The notes: generated by a model from the sequence alone, not told the origin. 64,000 nucleotides of DNA from WLMZ01 sp037140375 (GCA_037140375.1 JBAXER010000005.1:1-64000); one strand, 5' to 3'; positions 43,800 through 53,336 are shown, numbered from the stretch's first letter. Made by a program: numbers and translations.

Positions 43800-43827
43800 C
43801 GGGCCGAGTTCGGTCGATGACGGGCTG

Positions 43828-44997
43828 CTACTCGGCCATGCCCACGCCGTGCGGTAGCCGATCGGCGCTCCAACCCAGCAGCATCATCGCTTGGCGACAG
43901 GCAAAGCGATCGGTCATGCCACTCACGTAGCGAACTGCTGAGTGCAGGGCTTCGGCGCTGCCCGCCTGAATGCCAGCAACCGGCACGGCGCTGTGTTGAT
44001 GGTCGATGTGGTGCTGGGTGTCGATATCGGCGAGCAGGTTGGGCCGATCGGCGTAGTGCTCGACCAGGGCCTGCAGCAGGGCGATGACAGCCGTTGCCTG
44101 TGCTTGCGAGGCCGGCCGCAGGTACACGTGCTCGTAGTTGAATTGGCGAAATTCGCTGAGCGCTGCGGCGTAGTCGTTGACCATGCCGATGCGCCCGGTT
44201 TGCGCCGCAGCGTCGGTCATTGCATGAACGAACGCACCAAGCTGGCGTGAGCGGGTGGCACCGCAGCGGTCGCGAACCAATGCCGGCAACATGTCGGGTG
44301 CCACGATTCCGGCGGCAACGGCGTCTTCGAAGTCGTGACACACGTAGGCAATGCGATCGGCCCATGACACCACTTCGCCCTCGGGGGTTGCCGGGGCTGG
44401 CCGTGACCACGAATGGTTACGGATGCCGTCGAGGGTCTCGGAGCACAAGTTGAGCGAGGTCAAGGTGACATCGGCGCCCCACAGCGCATGGTCGTAGCCG
44501 CCGGGAACATAGGGAGAGAGGGCGTCTTCGCTGGCATGGCCACCCGGGCCGTGGCCGCAGTCGTGGCCAAGCGCGATGGCCTCAGTGAGCGCCACGTTCA
44601 AGCCGAGGGCCCGCGAGATCGACACGGCCACCTGGGCCACCTCGAGCGCGTGGGTCAGGCGTGTGCGCTGGTGATCGTCGGGAAAGACGAACACTTGCGT
44701 CTTGCCGGCAAGGCGGCGAAACGACGAAGCGTGCAGAATGCGGTCGCGGTCGCGTTCGAAGCAGGTGCGGTATGTGTCGGCCGCTTCGTCGATGAACCGG
44801 TCGCCTGCGCCGCTGGCTCGGGTGGCGAGGCGTGCCATCGAGGCATCTTGGGATTCTTCGCTGCTGCGGCGATCGACGAGTTCGGTGCTGCCCGGCCCGG
44901 CCCACGAGTCCCGGTGGGCCAATTGGATGCCCGCGACCTGATGTCCAGACATCGTGGCGGCCCAGCGCTGTGCTCGTTCTTGCACCGATTCGTCCAT
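43828..44997 (-). CDS. dgt: dGTPase-like HD-domain deoxynucleotide triphosphohydrolase
   Basis: 389 aa. HD metal site: TRLTHALEVAQVA, ALGHDCGHGPGGHASE and SWADRIAYVCHDFEDA give the H..HD..D ligands. The N-terminal FRRLAGKTQVFVFPDDHQRTR is the usual dGTPase-family substrate region. It hydrolyses dNTPs to deoxynucleoside and triphosphate. It sits on the opposite strand between rpmA and obg. The start has TATCCT seven bases upstream. Confidence 0.93.
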   Translation of the reverse strand: MDESVQERAQRWAATMSGHQVAGIQLAHRDSWAGPGSTELVDRRSSEESQDASMARLATRASGAGDRFIDEAADTYRTCFERDRDRILHASSFRRLAGKTQVFVFPDDHQRTRLTHALEVAQVAVSISRALGLNVALTEAIALGHDCGHGPGGHASEDALSPYVPGGYDHALWGADVTLTSLNLCSETLDGIRNHSWSRPAPATPEGEVVSWADRIAYVCHDFEDAVAAGIVAPDMLPALVRDRCGATRSRQLGAFVHAMTDAAAQTGRIGMVNDYAAALSEFRQFNYEHVYLRPASQAQATAVIALLQALVEHYADRPNLLADIDTQHHIDHQHSAVPVAGIQAGSAEALHSAVRYVSGMTDRFACRQAMMLLGWSADRLPHGVGMAE

Positions 44998-45004
44998 GTC
45001 TCGC

Positions 45005-45010
45005 AGGATA
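45005..45010 (-). promoter_or_regulatory. -10-like box of dgt
   Basis: TATCCT with seven bases to the ATG at 44997; no Shine-Dalgarno sequence. Confidence 0.45.
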
Positions 45011-45048
45011 CGCGGTGCAATCAGCGACCACCGACTACTGCTGACAGA

Positions 45049-45054
45049 TAGCCT
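45049..45054 (+). promoter_or_regulatory. -10-like box of obg
   Basis: TAGCCT with 11 bases to the ATG at 45066, giving a leader of only a few bases. Confidence 0.4.
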
Positions 45055-45065
45055 GCATTTGCCCT

Positions 45066-46307
45066 ATGAGTGGATTTGTCGACGAAGCCCAACTAAATGT
45101 CCGCGGAGGCGATGGTGGTGCTGGCTGTGTGTCGTTCCGTCGCGAAGGTCCAGAGGCCATGGGTGGACCGAACGGTGGCGATGGAGGCAAGGGCGGCGAT
45201 GTGTGGCTCGTAGCCACTCGCAACGTTGCATCACTGCTTGCGTTCCGTGATCATCCCCACCGTCGCGCCAAGGATGGCGTGCACGGCAAGGGCAAGGACC
45301 AACACGGTAAGCGCGGCGAAGGTATCGAGGTCATGGTTCCCGAGGGCACCATTGCTCGAGACATGTACACCGGCGAACTGCTCGCCGACCTCGTGCATCA
45401 CGGCGACCGTTGGCTCGCTGCTGCGGGCGGTCGTGGCGGTCGTGGCAATGCCAAGTTCTGGTCCAACCGTCGTCGTGCCCCGAGCTACGCCGAGCAGGGC
45501 GAGCACGGCGTCGATCAGTGGCTCAAGCTCGACCTCAAGCTGATGGCCGATGTTGCGTTGGTGGGTTTCCCGAACGCTGGCAAGAGCACGCTCATCAGCA
45601 GCATCAGCGCTGCCAAGCCGAAGATCGCGGCGTATCCGTTTACCACGCTCGAACCGCACCTCGGTGTTGTCAGCGTCGACAGCGATACCGAGTTCATTGT
45701 GGCCGACATTCCCGGCCTCATCGAAGGTGCCAGCGAAGGACGTGGCCTCGGCCATCAGTTTCTGCGCCACATCGAGCGTGCCCGCGTATTGTGCGTGTTG
45801 GTCGATCTCGAATCGGCCGATGGCGTGTCGCCGGCCGAGCAAGAGCGCATCTTGTTGGGCGAGCTTGGCAACTACGAACCCGAACTGCTCGAGCGTCCTC
45901 GTCTTGTCGTTGGTACCAAGAACGATGTCGGCTTCGAGACCGAGTGGGATGGCCTACGTATTAGCGCCATCACCACCGAGGGCCTGCGGGTGCTCGTGGG
46001 CAATCTGGCCGAGTTGGTCTCGAAGGTTCGTCACGAACAGCCCGACCAAGAAGGCATTGTCATCATTCGTCCTGAGGTCGATGGTGCAGTTGTCGAGCGC
46101 ATCGACGAGAACCAGTTCCGTGTTCGCGGCCGCAATGTTGAGCGCGTCGTAGCGTTGAACGACGTCACCACGCCAGAGGCACTGAACTGGATCGACGAGC
46201 GGCTGAAGAAGCTTGGCGTCGATCGCCTGCTGAGCCGTGCCGGCGCTCAGGATGGAGACGTCGTGTGGATCGGTGAGTTCAGCTTCGAGTACGAGCCTGA
46301 TCTGTAA
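45066..46307 (+). CDS. obg: Obg family GTPase, ribosome assembly and stress
   Basis: 413 aa. The glycine-rich Obg fold (residues 1 to about 158) includes VRGGDGGAGCVSFRREG and GGPNGGDGGKGGDVW. The G domain has G1 VGFPNAGKSTLI, G3 DIPGLIEGA and G4-like GTKND. A C-terminal OCT domain (about 340-413) ends in GEFSFEYEPDL. It aids large-subunit assembly. proB starts on the next base. Confidence 0.97.
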   Translation: MSGFVDEAQLNVRGGDGGAGCVSFRREGPEAMGGPNGGDGGKGGDVWLVATRNVASLLAFRDHPHRRAKDGVHGKGKDQHGKRGEGIEVMVPEGTIARDMYTGELLADLVHHGDRWLAAAGGRGGRGNAKFWSNRRRAPSYAEQGEHGVDQWLKLDLKLMADVALVGFPNAGKSTLISSISAAKPKIAAYPFTTLEPHLGVVSVDSDTEFIVADIPGLIEGASEGRGLGHQFLRHIERARVLCVLVDLESADGVSPAEQERILLGELGNYEPELLERPRLVVGTKNDVGFETEWDGLRISAITTEGLRVLVGNLAELVSKVRHEQPDQEGIVIIRPEVDGAVVERIDENQFRVRGRNVERVVALNDVTTPEALNWIDERLKKLGVDRLLSRAGAQDGDVVWIGEFSFEYEPDL

Positions 46308-47396
46308 ATGCGGGTCGTAGCCAAAGTCGGAACATCGTCGCTTACCGATGCCTCTGGTGTGATCCAGGTGCACGTGATTGCGTCGCTGTGCGATCAGTTG
46401 GCAGCGCTTCGACAGCAGGGCCACGAAGTCATTTTGGTGAGTTCGGGCGCAATTGCAGCAGGTGTGGCGGCATTGAGTCTCGAGGCACGACCAACCGATG
46501 TGTTGTCGTTGCAGGCCCTTGCTGCTGCTGGCCAGCCACGGCTGATGCAGGAGTACAACCAGCAGTTCGCTCGTCATGGTCTCGTTGCCGCACAAGTGCT
46601 GTTGGTGCCACACGACTTTGCCAACCGTCATCAGTATCTGCACGCCCGAGACACGCTTGTTCGTTTGCTCGAACTCGGTTGCGTTCCTATCGTGAACGAA
46701 AACGACACCGTTGCCAGCGACGAAATTCGTTACGGCGACAACGATCGCATCGCGGCGCTTGTCGCTCACAACGTGAGCGCCGATGTGCTGGTGTTGCTCA
46801 CCGACATGCCCGGCTTGTACACCGCCGATCCGCGCACGAATCCCGACGCCACGCTGATCAGCAACGTGGCTGCCGATGATCCATTGCTCTCGGTATCCGC
46901 TGGGTCGACAGGCACCAATCGTGGCAGCGGTGGCATGGCGTCAAAGCTGGGTGCGGCGCGTCTGGCGAGTTGGTCGGGTGTGCGCGCGGTCATCGCCGAA
47001 GCGTTGCGCCCAAATGTGTTGGTCGATGCTGTTGCGGGCCACTCTGTGGGCACCACCTTTGAGCCCAGCGATCGACGCTTGCCAGCACGCAAGCTCTGGA
47101 TTGGTTTCGCTAGTCAGGTCGACGGCTCGGTCACGGTCGATGCCGGGGCAGCGCGAGCGTTGGTCGAGCGAGGCACTTCGTTGTTGCCGGCAGGAGTCAC
47201 TGCGGTAGCTGGTGATTTCGAAGAGGGTTCCACGATCGAAGTGCGTGATGCCGAAGGCATTGTGTTCGCCCGCGGCATGGCTGCGGTCTCATCGGCCGTG
47301 GTTCGTGTGAACGCTGGGCGCAGCACCCGCGATCTCGCCCCGCAGATTGCTCACGAAGTGATTCATCGCGACGATCTGGTGCTGTTGCCTCGCTGA
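46308..47396 (+). CDS. proB: Glutamate 5-kinase
   Basis: 362 aa, with the amino-acid-kinase domain first (VVAKVGTSSLTD, VLLVPHDFANRHQYLHARDT, IVNENDTVASDE, GSGGMASKLGAARLA) and a PUA domain at about 270-355. It makes glutamyl-5-phosphate for proline synthesis. The ATG follows the obg stop with no gap, so expression is tied to obg. Confidence 0.97.
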   Translation: MRVVAKVGTSSLTDASGVIQVHVIASLCDQLAALRQQGHEVILVSSGAIAAGVAALSLEARPTDVLSLQALAAAGQPRLMQEYNQQFARHGLVAAQVLLVPHDFANRHQYLHARDTLVRLLELGCVPIVNENDTVASDEIRYGDNDRIAALVAHNVSADVLVLLTDMPGLYTADPRTNPDATLISNVAADDPLLSVSAGSTGTNRGSGGMASKLGAARLASWSGVRAVIAEALRPNVLVDAVAGHSVGTTFEPSDRRLPARKLWIGFASQVDGSVTVDAGAARALVERGTSLLPAGVTAVAGDFEEGSTIEVRDAEGIVFARGMAAVSSAVVRVNAGRSTRDLAPQIAHEVIHRDDLVLLPR

Positions 47397-47445
47397 CTTG
47401 AGCTGAGCTGCGAGCGCAGTTCGTCGGCCGCCGACTGGGGGTCGC

Positions 47446-49023
47446 TCAGACCTCGCTGCGGCGGCGGAGCAACCGGTCGCTGATCAGCGTGAGTTCGGGC
47501 GCCCTCAACATGGCCAGCACGGCCACATACGCGCCAGCGCCAATGATGGTGCCCAGCAGCGCGCGCGGTATCGCCCCATCGCCCGCATTGGCACCCACGT
47601 GGCGAGCGAACAACCACACGACCTCGCCCATGATCGCTGAGGCCAACAACATGCGTCCCATGCTTTCGTAAATGGGGCGCAGTTCAAATCCAGGCACTTT
47701 GTAGCTCAGCACCAAGAGCGCAATGACAGCGCTGGCCAAGTAAGCAATGCCGAACGACAGTCCGAGGCCGAGCACTCCGTAGCGCCCGACGAGTATCCAA
47801 GCGAGCACGATGTTGAGCGCGTTTTCGCCGAGGTTGATGATGAACGGCGTGCGCGCGTCTTGATGGGCATAGAAGCCGCGCAGCACAAAGAGGTACACGC
47901 TGAAGCCCACGAGGCCTACCGCGAATCCGCCGAGCGCCCGACTGGTGTTGAGCGCCTGCAGCGCATTGAGGCGGCCGTGTTGCAGGATGCCGCCGATGAT
48001 CGAGCGACGCAGGACGAATAAGCCGATACCGGCAGGCAAGGTGAGCAGGGCCACCATGCGGATGCCGAGCGACGTGCGATCGATGAACGCTGCTTTGTCG
48101 CCGCGGGTCACGAAGCGAGAGAGCTCGGGAACGAAGGTGGTTGCGATCGACACTGCCAACAAGCCGTGGGGGAGCACGAAGAAGGTGAAGGCTGCGGTGT
48201 ACGCCGCTTGTTGGCCTTCGCCCGAACCGAGTGCGAGGTTCTTCACGACCACGATGGAGACCTGGTTGGCAATCGCGTAGCCAAGAGTCCATCCCGAAAG
48301 CTGCACGAGTTTGCGCACCGCCGGATGGCGGAAGTTGGCGTTGAACCGCAGTGGCACATGCGCGTTTTTCAGCGCTGGCAGCAAGGCGATTGCCATTACC
48401 GCGATGCCGGTGGTAGCGCCGAAGCCGAGCATCAGCCGTAGGCCTGTGTTCGACAACACTTCGCCGAGTTCGATGTCTTTGTGGCCGACCACGCCGGGAA
48501 TGAGCAACAGGCTCACGATGATGACCAGGTTCGAGAGCACTGGCGACCACGCTGCTGCAAAGAAGCGTCGGCGAGCATTGAGTAACGCAGCGCCAAGTGC
48601 CGACAAGCCGTAGAAGAAGATCTGGATCAAAAAGATGCGAGCGAGCGACGAGCCGACGTCGCGGTACTGCGTGGCGTTGATGGTGCTCGGGGGATTGAAC
48701 GAAAACAGGTGAAAGATCCACGGCGCAGCGACGAATGCGACTGCGGTGATTGCGGTGAGTGCCAACACGGCAACGGTCACCACGGCGGTGGTGGCCTCGT
48801 CATCTTCTTGTTCGGCGTGCTTGGTGAACAGCGGCACCAGGCTCGCCGACAGAATGCCGCCAAGCAAGAGCTCGTAGATCGCGTTGGGGCTGTTGTTGGC
48901 GCCGTCGTATGCGTCGGCCAATGCGGTTTGTCCGATGATGATGCTGAAAACGACAATGCGAATCAACCCGGTCAGCCGGGACAGTGCTGTGCCCAACGTG
49001 ACGACGACGTTGGATCGCAACAT
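47446..49023 (-). CDS. murJ: MurJ/MviN-family lipid II flippase
   Basis: 525 aa from ATG 49023; upstream in-frame codons are not family-like, and GACGAGG is near this ATG. About 14 membrane segments; the N-terminus VTLGTALSRLTGLIRIVVFS and LLGGILSASLVPLFTKH are MOP-family MurJ signatures. It flips lipid II across the inner membrane for wall synthesis. It converges with proB, and TACTAT at 49060-49065 is a possible -10 box. Confidence 0.94.
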   Translation of the reverse strand: MLRSNVVVTLGTALSRLTGLIRIVVFSIIIGQTALADAYDGANNSPNAIYELLLGGILSASLVPLFTKHAEQEDDEATTAVVTVAVLALTAITAVAFVAAPWIFHLFSFNPPSTINATQYRDVGSSLARIFLIQIFFYGLSALGAALLNARRRFFAAAWSPVLSNLVIIVSLLLIPGVVGHKDIELGEVLSNTGLRLMLGFGATTGIAVMAIALLPALKNAHVPLRFNANFRHPAVRKLVQLSGWTLGYAIANQVSIVVVKNLALGSGEGQQAAYTAAFTFFVLPHGLLAVSIATTFVPELSRFVTRGDKAAFIDRTSLGIRMVALLTLPAGIGLFVLRRSIIGGILQHGRLNALQALNTSRALGGFAVGLVGFSVYLFVLRGFYAHQDARTPFIINLGENALNIVLAWILVGRYGVLGLGLSFGIAYLASAVIALLVLSYKVPGFELRPIYESMGRMLLASAIMGEVVWLFARHVGANAGDGAIPRALLGTIIGAGAYVAVLAMLRAPELTLISDRLLRRRSEV

Positions 49024-49118
49024 ACCTCGTCCCCCGAGCGCGTCGTTGATCACCTGCGCATAGTACGGCTTTAGTAACGAAGGTGTAACTCGATTGAGGC
49101 GCCGACGAACCGTGCGGT

Positions 49119-49124
49119 TAGGGT
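49119..49124 (+). promoter_or_regulatory. -10-like box of the MoxR ATPase gene
   Basis: TAGGGT with nine bases to the ATG at 49134; no Shine-Dalgarno sequence. Confidence 0.45.
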
Positions 49125-49133
49125 GCGATCCGT

Positions 49134-50006
49134 ATGGGAACACGCTTTGAATCTGTTCAGTCGGTACGCGAAGGGCTTCGCGCCGAGAATTACCTTGCTG
49201 ACGAAGGGATCGCCGGTGTCGTATTCCTGGCAGATCGTCTCGGCAAACCAGTTCTCGTAGAGGGCCCAGCAGGCACCGGTAAGACCCAGTTGGCCAAGAG
49301 CGTCGCCGAGATGCTTGGCGCTCGCTTGATCCGTTTGCAGTGCTACGAAGGCCTCGACGAGTCGAAGGCCCTCTACGAGTGGAACTACAAAAAGCAGCTG
49401 CTGCGTATTCAGGCCGACAAGAGCAGCGACTCGTGGAGCGATGTCCACGACGACATCTTCTCCGACGAGTTCTTGTTGACCCGCCCGTTGCTTGAGGCCA
49501 TCACCGCCGAAGATCCAGTGGTGTTGCTCATCGACGAAGTCGACCGTGTCGAGGTTGAGACCGAGGCGTTGTTGCTCGAAATCCTTTCCGAGTATCAGGT
49601 GAGTATCCCTGAGTTGGGAACCATCACCGCCAAGCAGATTCCGCTGGTGTTCCTCACGTCGAACAACACTCGTGAACTGTCCGAGGCACTCAAGCGTCGC
49701 TGCTTGTTCTTGCATGTCGACTACCCAGAGCTCGAGCGTGAGAAGCAGATCGTGATGACCCGCGTTCCTGACGTCACCGAGAACATGGCCGATCAGATTG
49801 CGCGCATTGTGCGCAGCCTGCGTCAACTCGATCTCAAGAAGGCGCCAAGCGTCAGCGAAACCATCGACTGGGCGCGCACGCTGGTGTTGCTCGGTGTGCA
49901 AAACATCGATGCGCAGCAGGCCAAAGAGACCTTGCACGTTCTGCTCAAGTACCAGACCGACATTGCCAAGGCCGCCAAAGAGTTGTCCGTCGAAGCCAAA
50001 AAGTAG
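49134..50006 (+). CDS. MoxR-family AAA+ ATPase
   Basis: 290 aa. Walker A is VEGPAGTGKTQLAKS, Walker B VVLLIDEVDRVE, with sensor 1 in FLTSNNTRELSEALKRRC. MoxR ATPases act as chaperones that insert metals or mature enzymes together with a VWA-domain partner. The partner gene (CoxE-like) follows 24 bp later. No carbon monoxide dehydrogenase or methanol dehydrogenase genes are nearby, so the client is unknown. Confidence 0.93.
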   Translation: MGTRFESVQSVREGLRAENYLADEGIAGVVFLADRLGKPVLVEGPAGTGKTQLAKSVAEMLGARLIRLQCYEGLDESKALYEWNYKKQLLRIQADKSSDSWSDVHDDIFSDEFLLTRPLLEAITAEDPVVLLIDEVDRVEVETEALLLEILSEYQVSIPELGTITAKQIPLVFLTSNNTRELSEALKRRCLFLHVDYPELEREKQIVMTRVPDVTENMADQIARIVRSLRQLDLKKAPSVSETIDWARTLVLLGVQNIDAQQAKETLHVLLKYQTDIAKAAKELSVEAKK

Positions 50007-50030
50007 TCGGCGCGTACAAGGCCTCATCTC

Positions 50031-51473
50031 ATGATTGATCTTCTCGCCGGCTTCGTTGTAGAGCTTCGTAATGCGGGCATACCTGTTTCGCTGACCGAGA
50101 ACCTCGACGCGATGGAGGCCATCCAGCACATCCCGATCGAGGACCGAGACGCGTTTAAGTACGCGCTCGGCGCCACGATGGTGAAGAACAACAGCCACTG
50201 GCGCGCGTTCGAAACCGTGTTCGAGGTGTACTTCAGCCTGCGTGGACCCGAGTACAAACTCGTCGATGGCGACGAGAGCGAACTCGACGAGATGTGGCGC
50301 GAGATGCAAGAGCAGCAGCAGGGCCAAGGCGAAGGCAAGGGCGCTGGTGGTGGCGGTATGGAGGCGTTGACGCCCGAAGAGATGATGAATCTCCTGATGA
50401 AGGCGTTGATGAAGGGTGATCAGGGCATGATGCGTGCCTTGGCCAAGCAGTCGGTGCAGCGTTTTGCTGGCATGGAGCCTGGCCGCCCAGTGGGTGGCAC
50501 CTATTACCTGTATCGCACGCTTCGTAACCTCGATCTCGAAGGCATGCTCGAAAAGCTGATGGAGGCGAGTCGTCAAGAAGTTGGCGGCGAACTCACACCG
50601 CTTGAAGAGCGTCTCGAGAAAGACGAATACGACAGCCGCATCGATCAGTTCAAAAAAGAGATCGAAGCCGAAATCCGTCGTCGTCTCGTTGCCGATCGTG
50701 GGGCCGAGGCAATGGCCAAGACCCTTCGCAAGCCGTTGCCCGAAGATGTCGAGTTCATGCATGCGTCACGCGACGAAATGCAGAACCTGAAGAAGTCGCT
50801 CTATCCGCTCACCCGCAAGTTGGCTGCTCGGCTGGCGCGTAAGCGTCGCCATGGCCGCAAGGGTCCGCTCGACTTCCGCAACACTGTTCGCCACTCGTTG
50901 TCATACGGCGGCGTTCCGGCCGATCCCAAGTTCAAGTACCCACGTCCGGCCAAACCCGAACTCATGGTCATCGCCGATATCAGCGGTTCGGTTGCGGCGT
51001 TTGCTCGCTTCACGCTGATGCTGGTCTATGCAATCCAGGGGCAGTTCAGCAAGGTCCGCTCGTTTGTGTTTATCGACGGACTCGACGAGGTCACCGAATA
51101 CTTCAAGGGTGTCGAAGACATCAGCGAAGCAATTCATCGGGTGAACACCGAGGCCGATGTGGTGTGGGTCGATGGCCATAGCGACTACGGCCATGCGTTC
51201 GAAGTGTTCTGGGACAAGTACGGCAAAGACGTTGGCCCCAAGACAACGGTGTTGTTGCTCGGCGATGCTCGCAACAACTATCACGCCAGTCAGGCATGGG
51301 TCGTGAAGAACATCCGCCAGAAGGCCCGCCATGTCTATTGGCTGAACCCGGAGCCGCGCAGTTACTGGAACACCGGCGACTCAATCGTGGGCGACTACGG
51401 AACCCACACCGACGGCGTCTACGAGTGTCGCAACTTGCGTCAGCTCGAAGCCTTCGTCGAAAAGCTCGCCTAA
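50031..51473 (+). CDS. CoxE-like VWA-domain protein, MoxR partner
   Basis: 480 aa. An N-terminal helical part carries a Gln/Gly-rich linker (EQQQGQGEGKGAGGGG, about residue 95) and a charged helical region to about 250. The VWA domain begins near residue 302 with the MIDAS motif ADISGSVAAFARF and includes VWVDGHSDYGHAF. The family (DUF58/CoxE-like) works with MoxR ATPases in enzyme maturation. Cytoplasmic, with no signal peptide. The two genes form a short operon. Confidence 0.9.
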   Translation: MIDLLAGFVVELRNAGIPVSLTENLDAMEAIQHIPIEDRDAFKYALGATMVKNNSHWRAFETVFEVYFSLRGPEYKLVDGDESELDEMWREMQEQQQGQGEGKGAGGGGMEALTPEEMMNLLMKALMKGDQGMMRALAKQSVQRFAGMEPGRPVGGTYYLYRTLRNLDLEGMLEKLMEASRQEVGGELTPLEERLEKDEYDSRIDQFKKEIEAEIRRRLVADRGAEAMAKTLRKPLPEDVEFMHASRDEMQNLKKSLYPLTRKLAARLARKRRHGRKGPLDFRNTVRHSLSYGGVPADPKFKYPRPAKPELMVIADISGSVAAFARFTLMLVYAIQGQFSKVRSFVFIDGLDEVTEYFKGVEDISEAIHRVNTEADVVWVDGHSDYGHAFEVFWDKYGKDVGPKTTVLLLGDARNNYHASQAWVVKNIRQKARHVYWLNPEPRSYWNTGDSIVGDYGTHTDGVYECRNLRQLEAFVEKLA

Positions 51474-51490
51474 GTCTCTCGGGGTCAGGG

Positions 51491-51558
51491 TCGCCCTCCT
51501 ACGTTTTTCGTCCTCCCACGGTTTTCGACCTCCAACGTTTGTCGTCCTCCCACGTTTG
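51491..51558. repeat. Four tandem 17-bp repeats
   Basis: Units at 51491, 51508, 51525 and 51542 follow the consensus TCGNCCTCCNACGTTTK. They lie between the convergent VWA and guaB genes, directly before a long hairpin. No coding potential is seen. Confidence 0.85.
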
Positions 51559-51560
51559 TT

Positions 51561-51595
51561 GAAGACTATTGGTCGACCCTCGACCAACTGTCTTC
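51561..51595. terminator. Long hairpin between convergent VWA and guaB genes
   Basis: GAAGACTATTGGTCGA pairs with TCGACCAACTGTCTTC at 14 of 16 positions around a CCC loop. No U tract on either side. A bidirectional terminator is likely. Confidence 0.65.
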
Positions 51596-51669
51596 ACCAA
51601 ACCGAGAAACCGGGGGGAACCTGGGGGACTCGGGGATGGTGAAGGCAGTGGCGATGTTGCGGGCGGGCG

Positions 51670-53190
51670 CTAGCTGCGCTGGTAGTTCGGCGCCTCTTTG
51701 GTGATGGTCACGTCGTGCGGATGCGACTCTTCGCGTCCGGCCGTGGTGACCTTCATGAACCGAGCGGTGTCGCGTAGTGCTTGCAACGTGCCAGCCCCTG
51801 CATAGCCCATGCCACTGCGGAGGCCGCCGACGAGTTGGTAGGTGACATCGCCGAGTCCGCCAGCAAATGGCACCCGACCCTCGATGCCCTCGGGCACAAG
51901 TTTGCGGGTGCCGCTGGGCGCTTGGCCGCTGGCGTAGCGGTCGGCGCCGTGGCCCGACATCGCGCCCAGCGAACCCATGCCGCGATAGCTCTTGTAGCGC
52001 CGACCCTCGAACAGTTCGAGTTCGCCTGGAGCCTCTTCGGTGCCGGCGAGCAACGAGCCGAGCATGATGGTTTCGGCACCAGCGGCGATGGCCTTGACGA
52101 CATCGCCGCTGTAGGTGATACCTCCGTCGGCGATGACCGGAATGCCCAAACGGCGAGCGGCGATGCAGGTGAAGTAGATAGCCGAAAGCTGCGGCATGCC
52201 GGCACCTGAGACCACACGCGTGGTGCAGATAGAACCGGCCCCCACGCCGACTTTCACGGCGTCGGCACCTGCGGCCACAAGTGCTTCGACGCCTTCTTCG
52301 GTGACCACATTGCCGGCCACGATGGCAATCGATGGCCATCCAGCGTGAAGGCGTTCGATGGTCTTGATGACTCCCGCCGAGTGCCCGTGTGCGGTGTCGA
52401 TGACGAATGCATCGACGCCCATAGCGGCGAGTGCTTCGGCGCGATCTTCGACATCGGGCCCGACACCAACGGCTGCTGCGCATGCGAGGCGACCCCGTGA
52501 GTCGCGTGTGCCGTTCGGGAACTCTTGGCGCTTGAGGATGTCTTTGACCGTGATAAGGCCACGCAAGAATCCTTCGTCGTCGACCAATGGCAGCTTCTCG
52601 ATGCGGTACTTCTGCAGCGTGGCCCGGGCGTCTTCGAGCGTGGTGCCGACGGCGGCGGTGATGAGTCGCTCGCTGGTCATGAAATCGGCGACCGGCCGAT
52701 CGAGATCGGAGCCTCTGCAGAATCTGATGTCGCGGTTGGTGAGAATGCCGACAAGGCGGCCATCGTGATCGGTAATGGGCACGCCGCTGAACTTGAAACG
52801 GTTCATCAGCGCTTCGGCTTCGTGCAGTGTTGCGGTGGGCGTAAGCGTGACCGGATCGGTGATCATGCCGCTTTGGCTGCGCTTCACCTTTTGCACTTCG
52901 GCCGCTTGGTCGTCGATGGAGAGGTTGCGGTGGATGACACCGATGCCGCCCTCGCGTGCCATGGCAACGGCCATTGGAGCCTCGGTGACTTTGTCCATTG
53001 CCGCAGACACGAGCGGCACGGCCAGATTGATATCGCGGGCGAATACGGCAGAGGTGTCGACCGAGTCGGGCAGCACCTCGCTATAGCCGGGCACGATGAC
53101 AACGTCGTCGAACGTGAGGGCTTCGAAACGATCGAAGAATGTCTCGCGGTCGTGGCGACCAACGGGACGAGAAGTCGAAGGGCTTGGCAA
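51670..53190 (-). CDS. guaB: IMP dehydrogenase
   Basis: 506 aa from TTG 53190, preceded by AAGGAGG at good spacing, so the rare start is convincing. The barrel opens with ALTFDDVVIVPGYSEVLP; two CBS domains occupy about 110-225; the catalytic Cys322 is in VGAGSICTTRVV; the flap region has YRGMGSLGAM. It makes XMP from IMP for guanine nucleotides. CATACT at 53214-53219 may be its -10 box. Confidence 0.98.
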   Translation of the reverse strand: MPSPSTSRPVGRHDRETFFDRFEALTFDDVVIVPGYSEVLPDSVDTSAVFARDINLAVPLVSAAMDKVTEAPMAVAMAREGGIGVIHRNLSIDDQAAEVQKVKRSQSGMITDPVTLTPTATLHEAEALMNRFKFSGVPITDHDGRLVGILTNRDIRFCRGSDLDRPVADFMTSERLITAAVGTTLEDARATLQKYRIEKLPLVDDEGFLRGLITVKDILKRQEFPNGTRDSRGRLACAAAVGVGPDVEDRAEALAAMGVDAFVIDTAHGHSAGVIKTIERLHAGWPSIAIVAGNVVTEEGVEALVAAGADAVKVGVGAGSICTTRVVSGAGMPQLSAIYFTCIAARRLGIPVIADGGITYSGDVVKAIAAGAETIMLGSLLAGTEEAPGELELFEGRRYKSYRGMGSLGAMSGHGADRYASGQAPSGTRKLVPEGIEGRVPFAGGLGDVTYQLVGGLRSGMGYAGAGTLQALRDTARFMKVTTAGREESHPHDVTITKEAPNYQRS

Positions 53191-53321
53191 GGTGGGCCTC
53201 CTTCGGGCGCAGCAGTATGTTGCAACGTGACCTTAGGTGTAACGCCGGTTCGGGTCGTCGGGATTGAACGAAAAGTCAGGCGCCGGGACCGCCGGACTGC
53301 CTGGCCGGACCGCAACATGCG

Positions 53322-53327
53322 TATTCT
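53322..53327 (+). promoter_or_regulatory. -10-like box of the histidine phosphatase gene
   Basis: TATTCT with nine bases to the GTG at 53337; no Shine-Dalgarno sequence. Confidence 0.45.
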
Positions 53328-53336
53328 GTTGAGCCT

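Noticed and set aside
49071..50762. A 563-codon open frame on the minus strand
   Set aside because: It is antisense to the MoxR and VWA genes in codon-phase register; the plus-strand proteins have clear domains and this frame has none.
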